Below, piece after piece: positions 34,701 to 41,313 of a stretch of DNA of 51,734 nt. Both the position numbers and the translations under genes were made by a program. The number at the start of each line of letters is the position of its first letter. The first letter of the stretch is position 1. This DNA is from Thauera aminoaromatica S2. GTDB lineage: Bacteria; Pseudomonadota; Gammaproteobacteria; Burkholderiales; Rhodocyclaceae. The notes under the pieces are model-generated. The model saw only the letters and a list, made by a program, of their open reading frames with translations, made no database searches and had not been told where the DNA came from. The stretch is taken from NCBI RefSeq assembly GCF_000310185.1, contig NZ_AMXD01000013.1, forward strand, positions 1-51,734. The letters run 5' to 3'.

Positions 34701-35561
34701 GGTTTGTGTAGGAGCGGCGCGAGCCGCGATCGGCGTGGTGGTTTGTGTAGGAGCGGCGCGAGCCGCGATCGGCGTGGGGGACTGCGTCGCCAGGAAGGTG
34801 GCGAGGCGGTCGGAGAAATCCTCGGGCCAGGCGGCGCTACGGCGCGGCGCCCAGATCCAGGCGCCGGGAGCCGGTTCCGATTGCGGTTCGGCGTTCCATG
34901 TGGCGATTCCGAACCGCTGCACGCGACCATCTGGTTGCACGATCCAGGCCATGTCGGCCTCGCTGGCCGCTTCGCCGATGCAGGCCTGCAGGTAGCCGCG
35001 GGCCTGGGTGCCGGGCCGGTGCGCGACAGCACAAGGGCGGCCGTCGTCGGCGAGCAAGGTGACGGTTCCGGGGCGCTGTGGCAGCACGAGCGCGTGGCCG
35101 GGGGCGAGGATCGGATCCTGGTCCGGATTGGCCTGCAGCCAGCGTGCGTCGACGATCGCCAGCGGCACGCGGCCGGTGACGGGCAGGCTGCGCAGCCAGT
35201 CGGCCAGGCGCTGGCGGGTGGTCTCGTCGGCCTGCAGGTCGCGTGCAGACCACAGCTGGGCGAGCAAGGCCTGCTTGAGCTCCGCCTGGGCCTGGCGGGC
35301 GCTTGGCACTTGCCAGGCGAGTGCAGCGGGGTCGTCGCCAGCGCCGGGCGGGTTGCGCAGCAGCCAGTCGCTGAGGCGTTCGCCCGCGCGGATGGCCGTT
35401 TGTGCGGACGCCACGGACGCGGTCGCGCCGCCGCCGGCCTGGGCGTTGCCGGCCGCGGTCGGCATCCCCAGCACGATGCAGACCTGCGCCACGGCGAGGC
35501 ACAGACGTGATGGCCGGACGGGGCGTGCGAGCGTGGTCGCGGCGGGAAGCGGGCGCGTCAT
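31779..35561 (-). CDS. GfcC-YjbH(GfcD)-PAP2 triple-domain fusion protein
   Basis: A 1260-residue exported protein. Signal-like start, cleavage near ...GNAQA (about residue 42). Residues ~45-255 resemble GfcC/YjbG: RQAQAELKQALLAQL, SLPVTGRVPLAIVDA, PGHALVLPQRPGTVTLLADD, WIVQPDGRVQRFG, GAWIWAPRR. Residues ~265-343 are REP-encoded ([18 protein letters not shown]). Residues ~357-1000 are YjbH/GfcD (NDWGFIGLLQTPTARMSPAG, outer-membrane beta strands throughout, EPMFAGVGGEWLYRP). Residues ~1040-1240 are PAP2: KYAVNRARP near 1144, SFPSIHMG near 1175, GRIQERQHFFSDVVAG near 1210. In enterics GfcC and GfcD are separate, with no phosphatase. ATG at 35561 is 5 bp after the gfcB stop. Confidence 0.88.
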   Translation of the reverse strand: MTRPLPAATTLARPVRPSRLCLAVAQVCIVLGMPTAAGNAQAGGGATASVASAQTAIRAGERLSDWLLRNPPGAGDDPAALAWQVPSARQAQAELKQALLAQLWSARDLQADETTRQRLADWLRSLPVTGRVPLAIVDARWLQANPDQDPILAPGHALVLPQRPGTVTLLADDGRPCAVAHRPGTQARGYLQACIGEAASEADMAWIVQPDGRVQRFGIATWNAEPQSEPAPGAWIWAPRRSAAWPEDFSDRLATFLATQSPTPIAARAAPTQTTTPIAARAAPTQTGTLASAPVGATPVAIPPSDPTSAAGAHDERPIAAHAAPTDTTAPAPPPVGATQVAISPSDPVVARPGVPTANDWGFIGLLQTPTARMSPAGELRFHLSRVEPYTRGSVVAQPFDWLEAGFRYTSVSNRLYGPEIAGSQSYKDKSIDFKLRLAQETAHTPALAIGMTDIGGTGLFSGEYLVASKRSGDFDWSLGLGWGYVGNAGRVKNPFTWFDDSFAEREEGAGGGSGGEFSASNYFKGRTSFFGGVQYAPSDDWVLKLEYDGNDYQNEPQGNNQKHDSPFNLGVVYRYASGLDLTAGLERGNTLMLGLTLHGSLADLTVPKLLDPSYPRPLSTYPAGPTDWARMSAEFAEQTRWSVREVRRQGTDLQLVVEEPYTIYLRDRIDRAVAVLHLHAPADVRRFVLSFHERGMPLTDWVVLRDEWVARQTRYRAHAEQFEAVVAAEHWPAHSQEKLWAGPAERFSTGLEPSYSQSLGGPDGFILFQLGITAPTELRLADDTWLSGRANLGLIDNYDKFEYDGPSNLPRVRTDIRKYVTESDLTLPTLQLNHVRALGTNQYASLYGGYLEPMFAGVGGEWLYRPWNSHFAFGIDLNHVRQRDFDQHFGLRDYDVTTGHATLYWHTGWENTLVKLSAGQYLAGDRGVTVDIARQFDNGVKMGVFATKTDVSAEEFGEGSFDKGIYLSIPFDAMLPFSSARTADIIWRPLTRDGGAMLSRTLALFDLTRLRDRRAGRYAPAGSQAWLALDDDREDGRSIWGELGHTGGWLADKIFSPEAVRPLLLGAGLTGLSATLDRPLADWADEHQGGSWDTLGEAASLIPFGLAAGAGALWMGLADDTASDTARTSLLAAGWTLGAQLATKYAVNRARPEAGLGPHEFRGPGNGGSDSSFPSIHMGVAFALATPFAQKYDAPWLYGLAAATGFGRIQERQHFFSDVVAGSLMGYGIASLLVDEQRSRNGPAITLGADRSLQAHWMF
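34534..34769. repeat. Five REP elements inside the coding sequence (interdomain linker)
   Basis: Copies at 34534-34556 (minus), 34585-34607 (plus), 34657-34679 (minus), 34708-34730 (plus) and 34747-34769 (plus). The last two belong to a 39-bp direct repeat (13 codons, TPIAARAAPTQT plus one), so frame is kept. Three copies carry the stem GCGGC/GCCGC instead of GCGAC/GTCGC. On the minus strand they read as PVGATQVAI or PIAARAAPT, and none creates a stop. Confidence 0.92.
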
Positions 35562-35565
35562 CGAG

Positions 35566-36300
35566 TCACCGTGCCGGCCAGCGCTGCAGCGAGAGGCAGA
35601 GCTCCGGGCCGAGGCAGTGTTCGGTGTAGACGACCTCGATCGCGCCGCTGTCGACGCGCAGGGCGTAGCGCGCGGTGAGGCGGACGGCGCCCGGCGTGCC
35701 GGCGGGCGGGACGATCGGTTCGGCGCGCTCTTCGAACCATTGCAGGCTTTCGGGGGCGAGGCCGGCGAGCTCGGTGCCGCGCGGGGCGGCGATGGCATGC
35801 ACGCTGATGCGGTCGATGACCCCCGAGCGGTAGGCGGATTCGTCGCGGGTGCGTTGCCAGGTGGCGAGCGCTTGGCCGGCAGCTCGGTCCTGAGTTGCGC
35901 TCGCGACCAGGCTGCCCCAGGTGGGGGCGTCTGGTGCGCGGGTGCTGCGCCAGTCGGTGCTGAGCCCGCTGGTGCCGACGACGCGCCCCTGCTGCAGGCG
36001 CACGACCTCGCCCTCCGCGCTATACCAGACCTCGATCGGAGGCGCGTCGGGCGTCGCTGGATCGGGATCGGTGTAGCCCAGCACGAGCAGCGCGCTGCGA
36101 CCGTCGACCACCGTGCGCAGGTAGCGATAGGCCGGATTCGGCGCAGCCCGGTCCGCCAAGGAGCCGCCGCGGTAGGCGAGCTCGAAGGTGCGTGAGATGT
36201 TGGTCGAGTCGGTGCTGCAGGCCGCGCAGGCGAGAATCGCCAGCACGGCCAGTCGCTCTGGTAAAGCGCGCGACATCGGAACAGAAGGTACGGCGTTCAT
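35566..36300 (-). CDS. gfcB: GfcB/YjbF family outer-membrane lipoprotein
   Basis: A 244-residue lipoprotein of the group 4 capsule/Yjb exopolysaccharide system. From ATG at 36300: MNAVPSVPMSRALPERLAVL, hydrophobic stretch AVLAILACAAC with a lipobox-like ILAC, then STNISRTFELAYRGG. YjbF-type features: RTVVDGRSALLVLGYTD near 57, IEVWYSAEGEVVRLQQGRVV near 85, VGTSGLSTDWRS and a C-terminal IEVVYTEHCLGPELCLSLQR. It is followed after 5 bp by the GfcC-YjbH-PAP2 gene. A terminator-like hairpin ends right at its start codon. Confidence 0.87.
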   Translation of the reverse strand: MNAVPSVPMSRALPERLAVLAILACAACSTDSTNISRTFELAYRGGSLADRAAPNPAYRYLRTVVDGRSALLVLGYTDPDPATPDAPPIEVWYSAEGEVVRLQQGRVVGTSGLSTDWRSTRAPDAPTWGSLVASATQDRAAGQALATWQRTRDESAYRSGVIDRISVHAIAAPRGTELAGLAPESLQWFEERAEPIVPPAGTPGAVRLTARYALRVDSGAIEVVYTEHCLGPELCLSLQRWPAR

Positions 36301-36339
36301 CAAACGAAAAGCCCCCAAAGGGTGACCCCCGGGGGGCTT
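36301..36339 (-). terminator. Hairpin with T-run directly before the gfcB start
   Basis: On the minus strand AAGCCCCC (36339-36332) pairs with GGGGGCTT (36316-36309) around a 15-base loop, followed by TTTTCGTTTG ending at the gfcB ATG. This has the form of an intrinsic terminator or attenuator in the gfcA-gfcB intergenic region. Termination here would make gfcA mRNA more abundant than the rest of the operon. Folding is seen; function is inferred. Confidence 0.6.
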
Positions 36340-36422
36340 GTGCTTCGAGTCGGGTGGTCGTCGAGCGCAGCCGTTCGCGGCTTCCGCCGCTTCTGCAAAG
36401 GCATTGCCGCAGCAGTCTCGCC

Positions 36423-36445
36423 GTAGGAGCGACGCGAGTCGCGAT
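36423..36445 (+). repeat. Single REP element between gfcA-like gene and gfcB
   Basis: One plus-oriented copy with loop GCGA, 50 bp downstream of the gfcA-like stop and upstream of the terminator-like hairpin, so it lies in the 3' untranslated part of the gfcA-like transcript. Confidence 0.85.
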
Positions 36446-36494
36446 CTGCGCGAATTCCCGTCGGGCTATCGACCCACCAGCCTGACGCGACGGC

Positions 36495-36806
36495 TTAGCG
36501 CGTGGTGCCGGTGGTGCCGGTGGTGCCCGAGCTGCTGTCGCTGCTCGCCGCCGCGGCCACGGCCGCCACGCCGACTGCGACGGCGGCCACCGTGCCTGCG
36601 GTCAAACCACCCACCGCAGCCGCGCTGGCACCGGCGGCGCCCGCTCCGCTACCCGCAGCACCGGCTTGCGCACCGGTCGCACCCGCTTGGGCCGGCGCAG
36701 GGGCTGCCTGCGCAGGAGCGCCCGTGCCGGGGCGCGGGGCGGTTTGCGCCAGCACGGGCGCGGTGGAGAAGGCAAGGATCGCGGCGATCAGAGCGGTTTT
36801 TTTCAT
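36495..36806 (-). CDS. GfcA/YjbE-like small exported peptide
   Basis: A 103-residue peptide, MKKTALIAAILAFSTAPVLA (signal peptide, cleavage after VLA near 20), then a Pro/Ala/Gly-rich stretch, a hydrophobic TAGTVAAVAVGVAAVAAAAS near 67-86, and a Ser/Gly/Thr end SSDSSSGTTGTTGTTR. E. coli YjbE/GfcA is a small secreted peptide with the same layout ending in Thr-rich repeats, and the position before gfcB agrees. ATG at 36806 has AGGAG six bases upstream (36812-36816). Homology by composition and context only. Confidence 0.75.
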   Translation of the reverse strand: MKKTALIAAILAFSTAPVLAQTAPRPGTGAPAQAAPAPAQAGATGAQAGAAGSGAGAAGASAAAVGGLTAGTVAAVAVGVAAVAAAASSDSSSGTTGTTGTTR

Positions 36807-36874
36807 GGAAACTCCTGTCGAGGAAAGCGCGACCGGCTGGCCGAGCGCTGGAAAAGTTTGTTTCGGACGCAACT

Positions 36875-36902
36875 ATTCTAGCTTGTGCCGAACGTGGTTG
36901 AA
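36875..36902 (-). promoter_or_regulatory. Possible sigma-70 promoter for the gfcA-like gene
   Basis: On the minus strand TTCAAC (36902-36897) and TAGAAT (36880-36875) are 16 bp apart, about 70 bp upstream of the start at 36806. The -35 match is poor, so this is tentative. It sits in the 243-bp divergent region shared with the wza-like gene. Confidence 0.3.
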
Positions 36903-37010
36903 ACATGAACAAGTCCTTGAAGGAGAAGAATACGACAATCGAGGCCGCCCGATTCCGGCTGCCCCGCCAAGCCGTGACCGAGCGCAGCCAGTCAGCCGAC
37001 TTTTTCCAGC

Positions 37011-37016
37011 TACAAT
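37011..37016 (+). promoter_or_regulatory. Possible -10 box of the wza-like gene
   Basis: TACAAT lies 34 bp before the ATG at 37050. No good -35 hexamer is found at 16-18 bp upstream, so an activator-dependent promoter or a chance match are both possible. Confidence 0.25.
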
Positions 37017-37049
37017 CCACGCCCTCAAGCGTCCTTATGTTGTCAGAAA

Positions 37050-39461
37050 ATGAATACCACCGAACATTGCAACCGCCTGCGGAGCGCTGCGAAGGCGCTG
37101 ATCCTGGGCTTGGCGCTGGCTTGCTCGTCCGTGACGATGGCGCAGAACGCCCCCGCTGCAGCGGGCTTCGCGGCGGCGGGCGGTGCTCCGGCTGCCGTGG
37201 GGAGCGGCGGGTTGGGCATGGGGGCCCCTGCCTTGTCCGGTGGCGCGCCGGGTGCGGCCGTCGGTGCCGCCAGCGGTGCTGCGGCATCTGCCGGTGCCGC
37301 GGACGGATTCGAGACCCAGGCTGCTCCGACCGTGATCGGCGGTGAAGGCCTGAGCCCCTCCCAGGATGCCGCGCTCGACCAGGCGGTGACGGTCGACGCC
37401 GACGGCAACGACCGCGTGGGCGGCACGGTGCGCGCCGCGCGGGTGCTCAACGACTTCCAGCAATTCGTGGCGCGCAGCACCGGGCAGGTGCTGCCGCTGT
37501 ACGGTTCGGGCTTCTTCGCGGGCTCGCGAGTGTTCAACAGCCCCACCGCGCCGGTCGCCGACGACTACGTGCTCGGCCCGGGCGACCAGGTGCTGGTGCG
37601 GATCTGGGGGGCCTTCGAGTCGCAGACCCGGGCGCAGATCGACCGCAGCGGCATGATCACGCTGCCGACCATCGGCCCGGTGAGCCTGGCCGGGGTGCGG
37701 ATCGCCAATGCGGTGCAGGTCATCGAGAACCAGGTGGGCCGCATCTACCGCGACGTGAGCGTCAGCGTGAGCCTGGACCGGGTGCGCGGCATCACCGTGT
37801 TCGTGGTGGGCCAGGCGCGGCGTCCGGGCACCTACACGGTGTCGGGCAATTCGACCCTGATCGGTGCGCTGTTCCAGAGTGGCGGCCCGGGGGCCAATGG
37901 TTCGCTGCGCCGCGTGCAGGTCAAGCGCGACAACCAGGTGATCACCGAGATCGACCTGTACCGTTTCCTCGCCAACGGCGACACCTCGGCCGACATCCGC
38001 CTGGTGGACGGCGACGTGATCGTGATTCCGCCGGCGCACGGCTACGTGGCGTTGACCGGCCAGGTGAAGGCGCCGGCGATCTACGAGCTCAAGGACCGTG
38101 CGGACACGCTGCGCAGCGTGCTGACGGTGTCGGGCGGGCTGCCCGTCGTGGCCGACCCGCGCCTGGCCTTCGTCGAGCGCCTGGACCCGAGCGCGGACCA
38201 GCCGCGTTCGGTGTTCGAGGTGTCGCTGCAGCCGGGGCAGCCCGACTTCGTGCTGAAATCCGGCGACCTGGTCGCGGTGCAGCCCATCCTGGCCGAGTTC
38301 GCCAACGCGGTGACGCTGCGCGGCGGGGTGAGCGCGCCGGTGCGCCTGCCCTACCGCGCCGGCATGCGGATCTCGGACCTGATCCCGGACAAGGCGACCC
38401 TGATCAACCGCTACGTGGTGGACAACCAGAACCGCAGCCTGCTCGATCGCGGCAGCTTCGTCGGCGATGTCGGCAACCTATTCGTCGACATCAACATGGA
38501 TTACGCGGTGGTCGAACGGCTCGAGCGCCCGCAGATGGCGCTCAAGCTGATCCCGTTCAGCCTCAACGGGCTGTTCGCCGACCCCAACGGCCCGGACAAC
38601 CTGCGCCTGCAGGCCGGCGACACGATCTCGATCTTCACCGCGGGCGACGTGCGCGTGCCGGTGAGCCGCCGCCGCGTGGTGATGCGGGTGGAGGGCGAGG
38701 TGAACCGCCCCGGCGTGTACGTGGCCGAGCCGGGCGAGACCTTGGTGAACATCATCGAGAAGGCGGGCGGACCCACCTCGGACGCCTACCTGTTCGGCGC
38801 CGAGTTCTATCGCGAGTCGGTGCGCAGGTCGCAGCAGGCCAACCTCGACAAGCTGGTGCAGCGCCTGGAGCAGCAGGCAGTTGCCGAGTCGGCGCGGGTT
38901 TCCGCCAACATCATCGGGGACGCCCAGGCCGTGGCCCAGGCGCAGGCGCAGCTGCGCGCCGAGCGCGAGGCGCGTGGGCGTTTCCTCGCCCGCATGCGCA
39001 CGCTGAAGTCCTCGGGCCGGATGTCGCTCGGCCTGCCGGCGGACGAGCCGAGCTTCGCGCAGATCCCCGGCTTCCGGCTGGAGAACGGCGATCGCCTGGT
39101 GATCCCGAATCGGCCCGATTTTGTGCAGGTGTTCGGTGCGGTCAATACCGAGTCTGCCCTGCTGTGGCGGCCCAGCCGCACCGTTTCCGACTACCTGGAG
39201 CAGGCCGGCATGAGCCGCGAGGGCGACCGCAGCGCGGCCTTCGTGCTGCGCGCCGACGGCACGGTGGTGGCCGAAACGGGCAGTTGGTTCAGCAGCGTGA
39301 TGGGGACGACGGTGCTGCCGGGCGACATCATCGTGATTCCGGAGCTGATCGATCGCGAGTCGGGCTGGACGGCCTTCGCGCGCATTGCCAAGGACTGGAC
39401 GCAGATCTTCGCCAACCTCGGCCTCGGTGTGGCCGCGGTGCGCTCGATCGAGAACGACTGA
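37050..39461 (+). CDS. Wza/GfcE-like polysaccharide export protein with SLBB domains
   Basis: An 803-residue periplasmic or outer-membrane protein. Signal peptide through ACSSVTMAQ (about residue 32), then an Ala/Gly-rich low-complexity stretch to about 85. Polysaccharide export domain DDYVLGPGDQVLVRIWGAFE near 168-187, SGMITLPTIGPVSLAGVRIA near 196-215. SLBB repeats: ITVFVVGQARRPGTYTVSGN near 247, GYVALTGQVKAPAIYELKDR near 330, VMRVEGEVNRPGVYVAEPGE near 547, FVQVFGAVNTESALLWRPSR near 690. It is longer than Wza (about 380) and lacks an evident lipobox, closer to the OtnA/large SLBB type. First of a plus-strand pair with the Wzz-type gene; divergent from gfcA. Confidence 0.88.
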   Translation: MNTTEHCNRLRSAAKALILGLALACSSVTMAQNAPAAAGFAAAGGAPAAVGSGGLGMGAPALSGGAPGAAVGAASGAAASAGAADGFETQAAPTVIGGEGLSPSQDAALDQAVTVDADGNDRVGGTVRAARVLNDFQQFVARSTGQVLPLYGSGFFAGSRVFNSPTAPVADDYVLGPGDQVLVRIWGAFESQTRAQIDRSGMITLPTIGPVSLAGVRIANAVQVIENQVGRIYRDVSVSVSLDRVRGITVFVVGQARRPGTYTVSGNSTLIGALFQSGGPGANGSLRRVQVKRDNQVITEIDLYRFLANGDTSADIRLVDGDVIVIPPAHGYVALTGQVKAPAIYELKDRADTLRSVLTVSGGLPVVADPRLAFVERLDPSADQPRSVFEVSLQPGQPDFVLKSGDLVAVQPILAEFANAVTLRGGVSAPVRLPYRAGMRISDLIPDKATLINRYVVDNQNRSLLDRGSFVGDVGNLFVDINMDYAVVERLERPQMALKLIPFSLNGLFADPNGPDNLRLQAGDTISIFTAGDVRVPVSRRRVVMRVEGEVNRPGVYVAEPGETLVNIIEKAGGPTSDAYLFGAEFYRESVRRSQQANLDKLVQRLEQQAVAESARVSANIIGDAQAVAQAQAQLRAEREARGRFLARMRTLKSSGRMSLGLPADEPSFAQIPGFRLENGDRLVIPNRPDFVQVFGAVNTESALLWRPSRTVSDYLEQAGMSREGDRSAAFVLRADGTVVAETGSWFSSVMGTTVLPGDIIVIPELIDRESGWTAFARIAKDWTQIFANLGLGVAAVRSIEND

Positions 39462-39464
39462 GCG

Positions 39465-40694
39465 ATGACCATGAACGAAAGCACGATGCAGAAGGCGGCG
39501 ATCGAGAACCCGCAGGGCCAAATGGTGGTGGTGGAGGACGACGACGAGATCTCTCTACTCGATCTCGCGATCGTGCTCGCCAAGTTCAAGAAGCTGATCC
39601 TCGGCCTGCCGGTGCTGGTGGGGGCCTTGACGGTGGGCGCGACGCTTCTGATGACGCCGATCTTCACCGCGACCACGGCCATCCTGCCGCCGCAGCAATC
39701 GCAGTCGACCGCCTCGGCGCTGCTCGGCCAGCTCGGAGGGCTCGCCGGCATTGCCGGCGCAGCGGCCGGGATCAAGAACCCGAGCGACCTCTACGTCGGC
39801 ATGCTGAAGAGCCGCACCGTGGCCGATGCGATGATCGCGCGCTTCGACCTGGTGAACTATTACGAGGATGAGTTTGCGGAGGACGCGCGCAAGTCGCTGG
39901 AGAATGTATCCAGCTTCACCGCCGGCAAGGACGGCATCATCACCATCTCGGTCGATGACAAGGACCCCGAGCTTGCCGCGAAGATGGCCAACGCCTACGT
40001 GGAAGAGCTGAACAGGCTCACCGAGGTGCTGGCGGTGACCGAGGCCTCGCAGAAGCGCCTCTTCTTCGAACGCCAGATGGTCGACGCGCGTGACCGCCTC
40101 GTGGCGGCCGAGATCGAGGCGCGCTCGGCGATGGAGCGGGGTGGCCTGGCGAGCATCGACGCCCAGGGCCAGGCGATGATCGAGGTGACGGCGCGGCTGC
40201 GCGGGCAGATCTCGGTGAAGGAGGTCGAGATCGGCGCCATGCGCGCCTTCGCCGCCGAGGAAAACCCCCGCCTCAAGGCTGCGCAGCAGGAGCTGCTTGC
40301 GCTGCAGACCGAGCTCGCACGCATCGAGGGCGCGAGCGCGCTGCGCGACACCCAGGTCGGTGGCGAATCGAGCGCCGCCGCGACCAACCTGCAGTTGCTG
40401 CGCAACGTGAAGTACTACGAGACGCTGTACCAGATGCTGGCGCAGCAGTTCGAGCTCGCCAAGATCGAGGAGGCCAAGGACAGCGCGCTGATCCAGGTGC
40501 TGGACACCGCCATCCCGCCCGAGCGCAAGTCCAAGCCCAAGCGCGCCCTGATCGTGATCCTCGCCGTGCTCGCCGCCGGCTTCGTCGCCGTGCTGATCGC
40601 CTTCATGAAGGAAGCCGCCCAGCGTGCCGCCGAAGACCCCGAAAGCGCGGAGCGCATGCAGTTGTTCAAGAAATATATGTCCTGGCGGGCGTGA
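39465..40694 (+). CDS. Wzz/chain-length determinant family inner-membrane protein
   Basis: A 409-residue polysaccharide co-polymerase type protein. EISLLDLAIVLAKFKKLILG near 29-48, first membrane segment LPVLVGALTVGATLLMT near 50, periplasmic coiled region (EASQKRLFFERQMVDARDRL, LKAAQQELLALQTELARIEG), DTAIPPERKSKPKRALIVIL near 350 and second membrane segment LIVILAVLAAGFVAVLIAFM. The Pro-rich motif before TM2 is typical of Wzz. No C-terminal tyrosine kinase domain. Three bases after the wza-like stop. Confidence 0.9.
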   Translation: MTMNESTMQKAAIENPQGQMVVVEDDDEISLLDLAIVLAKFKKLILGLPVLVGALTVGATLLMTPIFTATTAILPPQQSQSTASALLGQLGGLAGIAGAAAGIKNPSDLYVGMLKSRTVADAMIARFDLVNYYEDEFAEDARKSLENVSSFTAGKDGIITISVDDKDPELAAKMANAYVEELNRLTEVLAVTEASQKRLFFERQMVDARDRLVAAEIEARSAMERGGLASIDAQGQAMIEVTARLRGQISVKEVEIGAMRAFAAEENPRLKAAQQELLALQTELARIEGASALRDTQVGGESSAAATNLQLLRNVKYYETLYQMLAQQFELAKIEEAKDSALIQVLDTAIPPERKSKPKRALIVILAVLAAGFVAVLIAFMKEAAQRAAEDPESAERMQLFKKYMSWRA

Positions 40695-40742
40695 GAAAGT
40701 CTTGATACGAGCCCGCCCCGCGCACCACGCTTCAACGCCCCC

Positions 40743-40887
40743 GTAGGAGTGACGCAAGTCGCGACTACAGTCGGCCCGGATCGCGACTCGCGTCGCTCCT
40801 GCAATAGGCGCCATGGCTCGACGCCCCTGTAGGAGCGACGCAAGTCGCGATCACAGCCGCTGAGGTCGCAACTCGCGTCGCTCTTAC
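40743..40887. repeat. Four REP elements between the Wzz-type gene and dgkA
   Basis: Copies at 40743-40765 (plus, stem with G-T wobble: GTGAC/GTCGC), 40780-40802 (minus, ends CTGC), 40829-40851 (plus, consensus) and 40865-40887 (minus, GTAAG start and GTTGC stem). They fill most of the 232-bp gap. The variants mostly keep pairing, as wobble or standard pairs. Confidence 0.88.
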
Positions 40888-40926
40888 AACACCGTCTGAC
40901 TCTCGTCTCGTCGCTGGAGTGAAGAG

Positions 40927-41292
40927 ATGCGACCTCCCGCCAAGGGCCTTCCCTTCTCCCGCCGCGTTCGCTTCGCCTGGGCTGGCGTGCGCGACGCCTG
41001 GCGGCTGGAAGCCAGCTTCCGCAGCCAATGCCTCGCGGCGCTCGCCGCGCTCTTCGCGCTCGCGGTGCTGCGCCCCGGCTGGCTATGGTCCGCCATCGTC
41101 GTCGTGATGATCGCCCTCGTGCTGGCTGCCGAGCTCATCAACACCGCGCTCGAAGCCGCTCTCGACGGCCTCCATCCCGAGCACGCGCGCTTCGTCCAGG
41201 TCGCCAAGGACTGCGCCGCGGCTGCCGTCCTGGTTCTCGGCGGGGCCTCGGTTGTCGTGTTCGCGTGCATGCTGGCCGACCTGTACGGATAG
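40927..41292 (+). CDS. dgkA: Diacylglycerol kinase, DgkA type
   Basis: A 121-residue inner-membrane enzyme that phosphorylates diacylglycerol to phosphatidic acid. Conserved AWAGVRDAWRLEASFRSQCL near 18-37 (the DgkA amphipathic start with E and R residues), three membrane segments, and the active-site signature LVLAAELINTALEAALDGL near 64-82 followed by FVQVAKDCAAAAVLVL near 88-103. ATG at 40927 has GGAGTGAAGAG just before it. It converges on the WcaJ-type gene with a 21-bp gap. Its place in a polysaccharide locus could relate to lipid turnover, but that is inference. Confidence 0.95.
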   Translation: MRPPAKGLPFSRRVRFAWAGVRDAWRLEASFRSQCLAALAALFALAVLRPGWLWSAIVVVMIALVLAAELINTALEAALDGLHPEHARFVQVAKDCAAAAVLVLGGASVVVFACMLADLYG

Positions 41293-41298
41293 GCAACG

Positions 41299-41313
41299 GC
41301 CGGGTGACCCGGC
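41299..41313. terminator. Small hairpin between convergent dgkA and WcaJ-type genes
   Basis: GCCGGG, TGA, CCCGGC: perfect 6-bp arms with a 3-base loop, filling the gap between two convergent stop codons. There is no T-run on either side, so it is a weak or Rho-assisted terminator at best. Confidence 0.4.

Noticed and set aside
31917-35510. Open frame of about 1200 codons on the plus strand antisense to the gfc fusion gene
   Set aside because: Composition is the shadow of the GC-rich gene on the other strand; no motif, signal or ribosome site supports it.
36841-36900. Sigma-54 promoter upstream of the gfcA-like gene
   Set aside because: GGCAC and TTGC occur on the minus strand, but the GG-to-GC distance is too long for a -24/-12 promoter.
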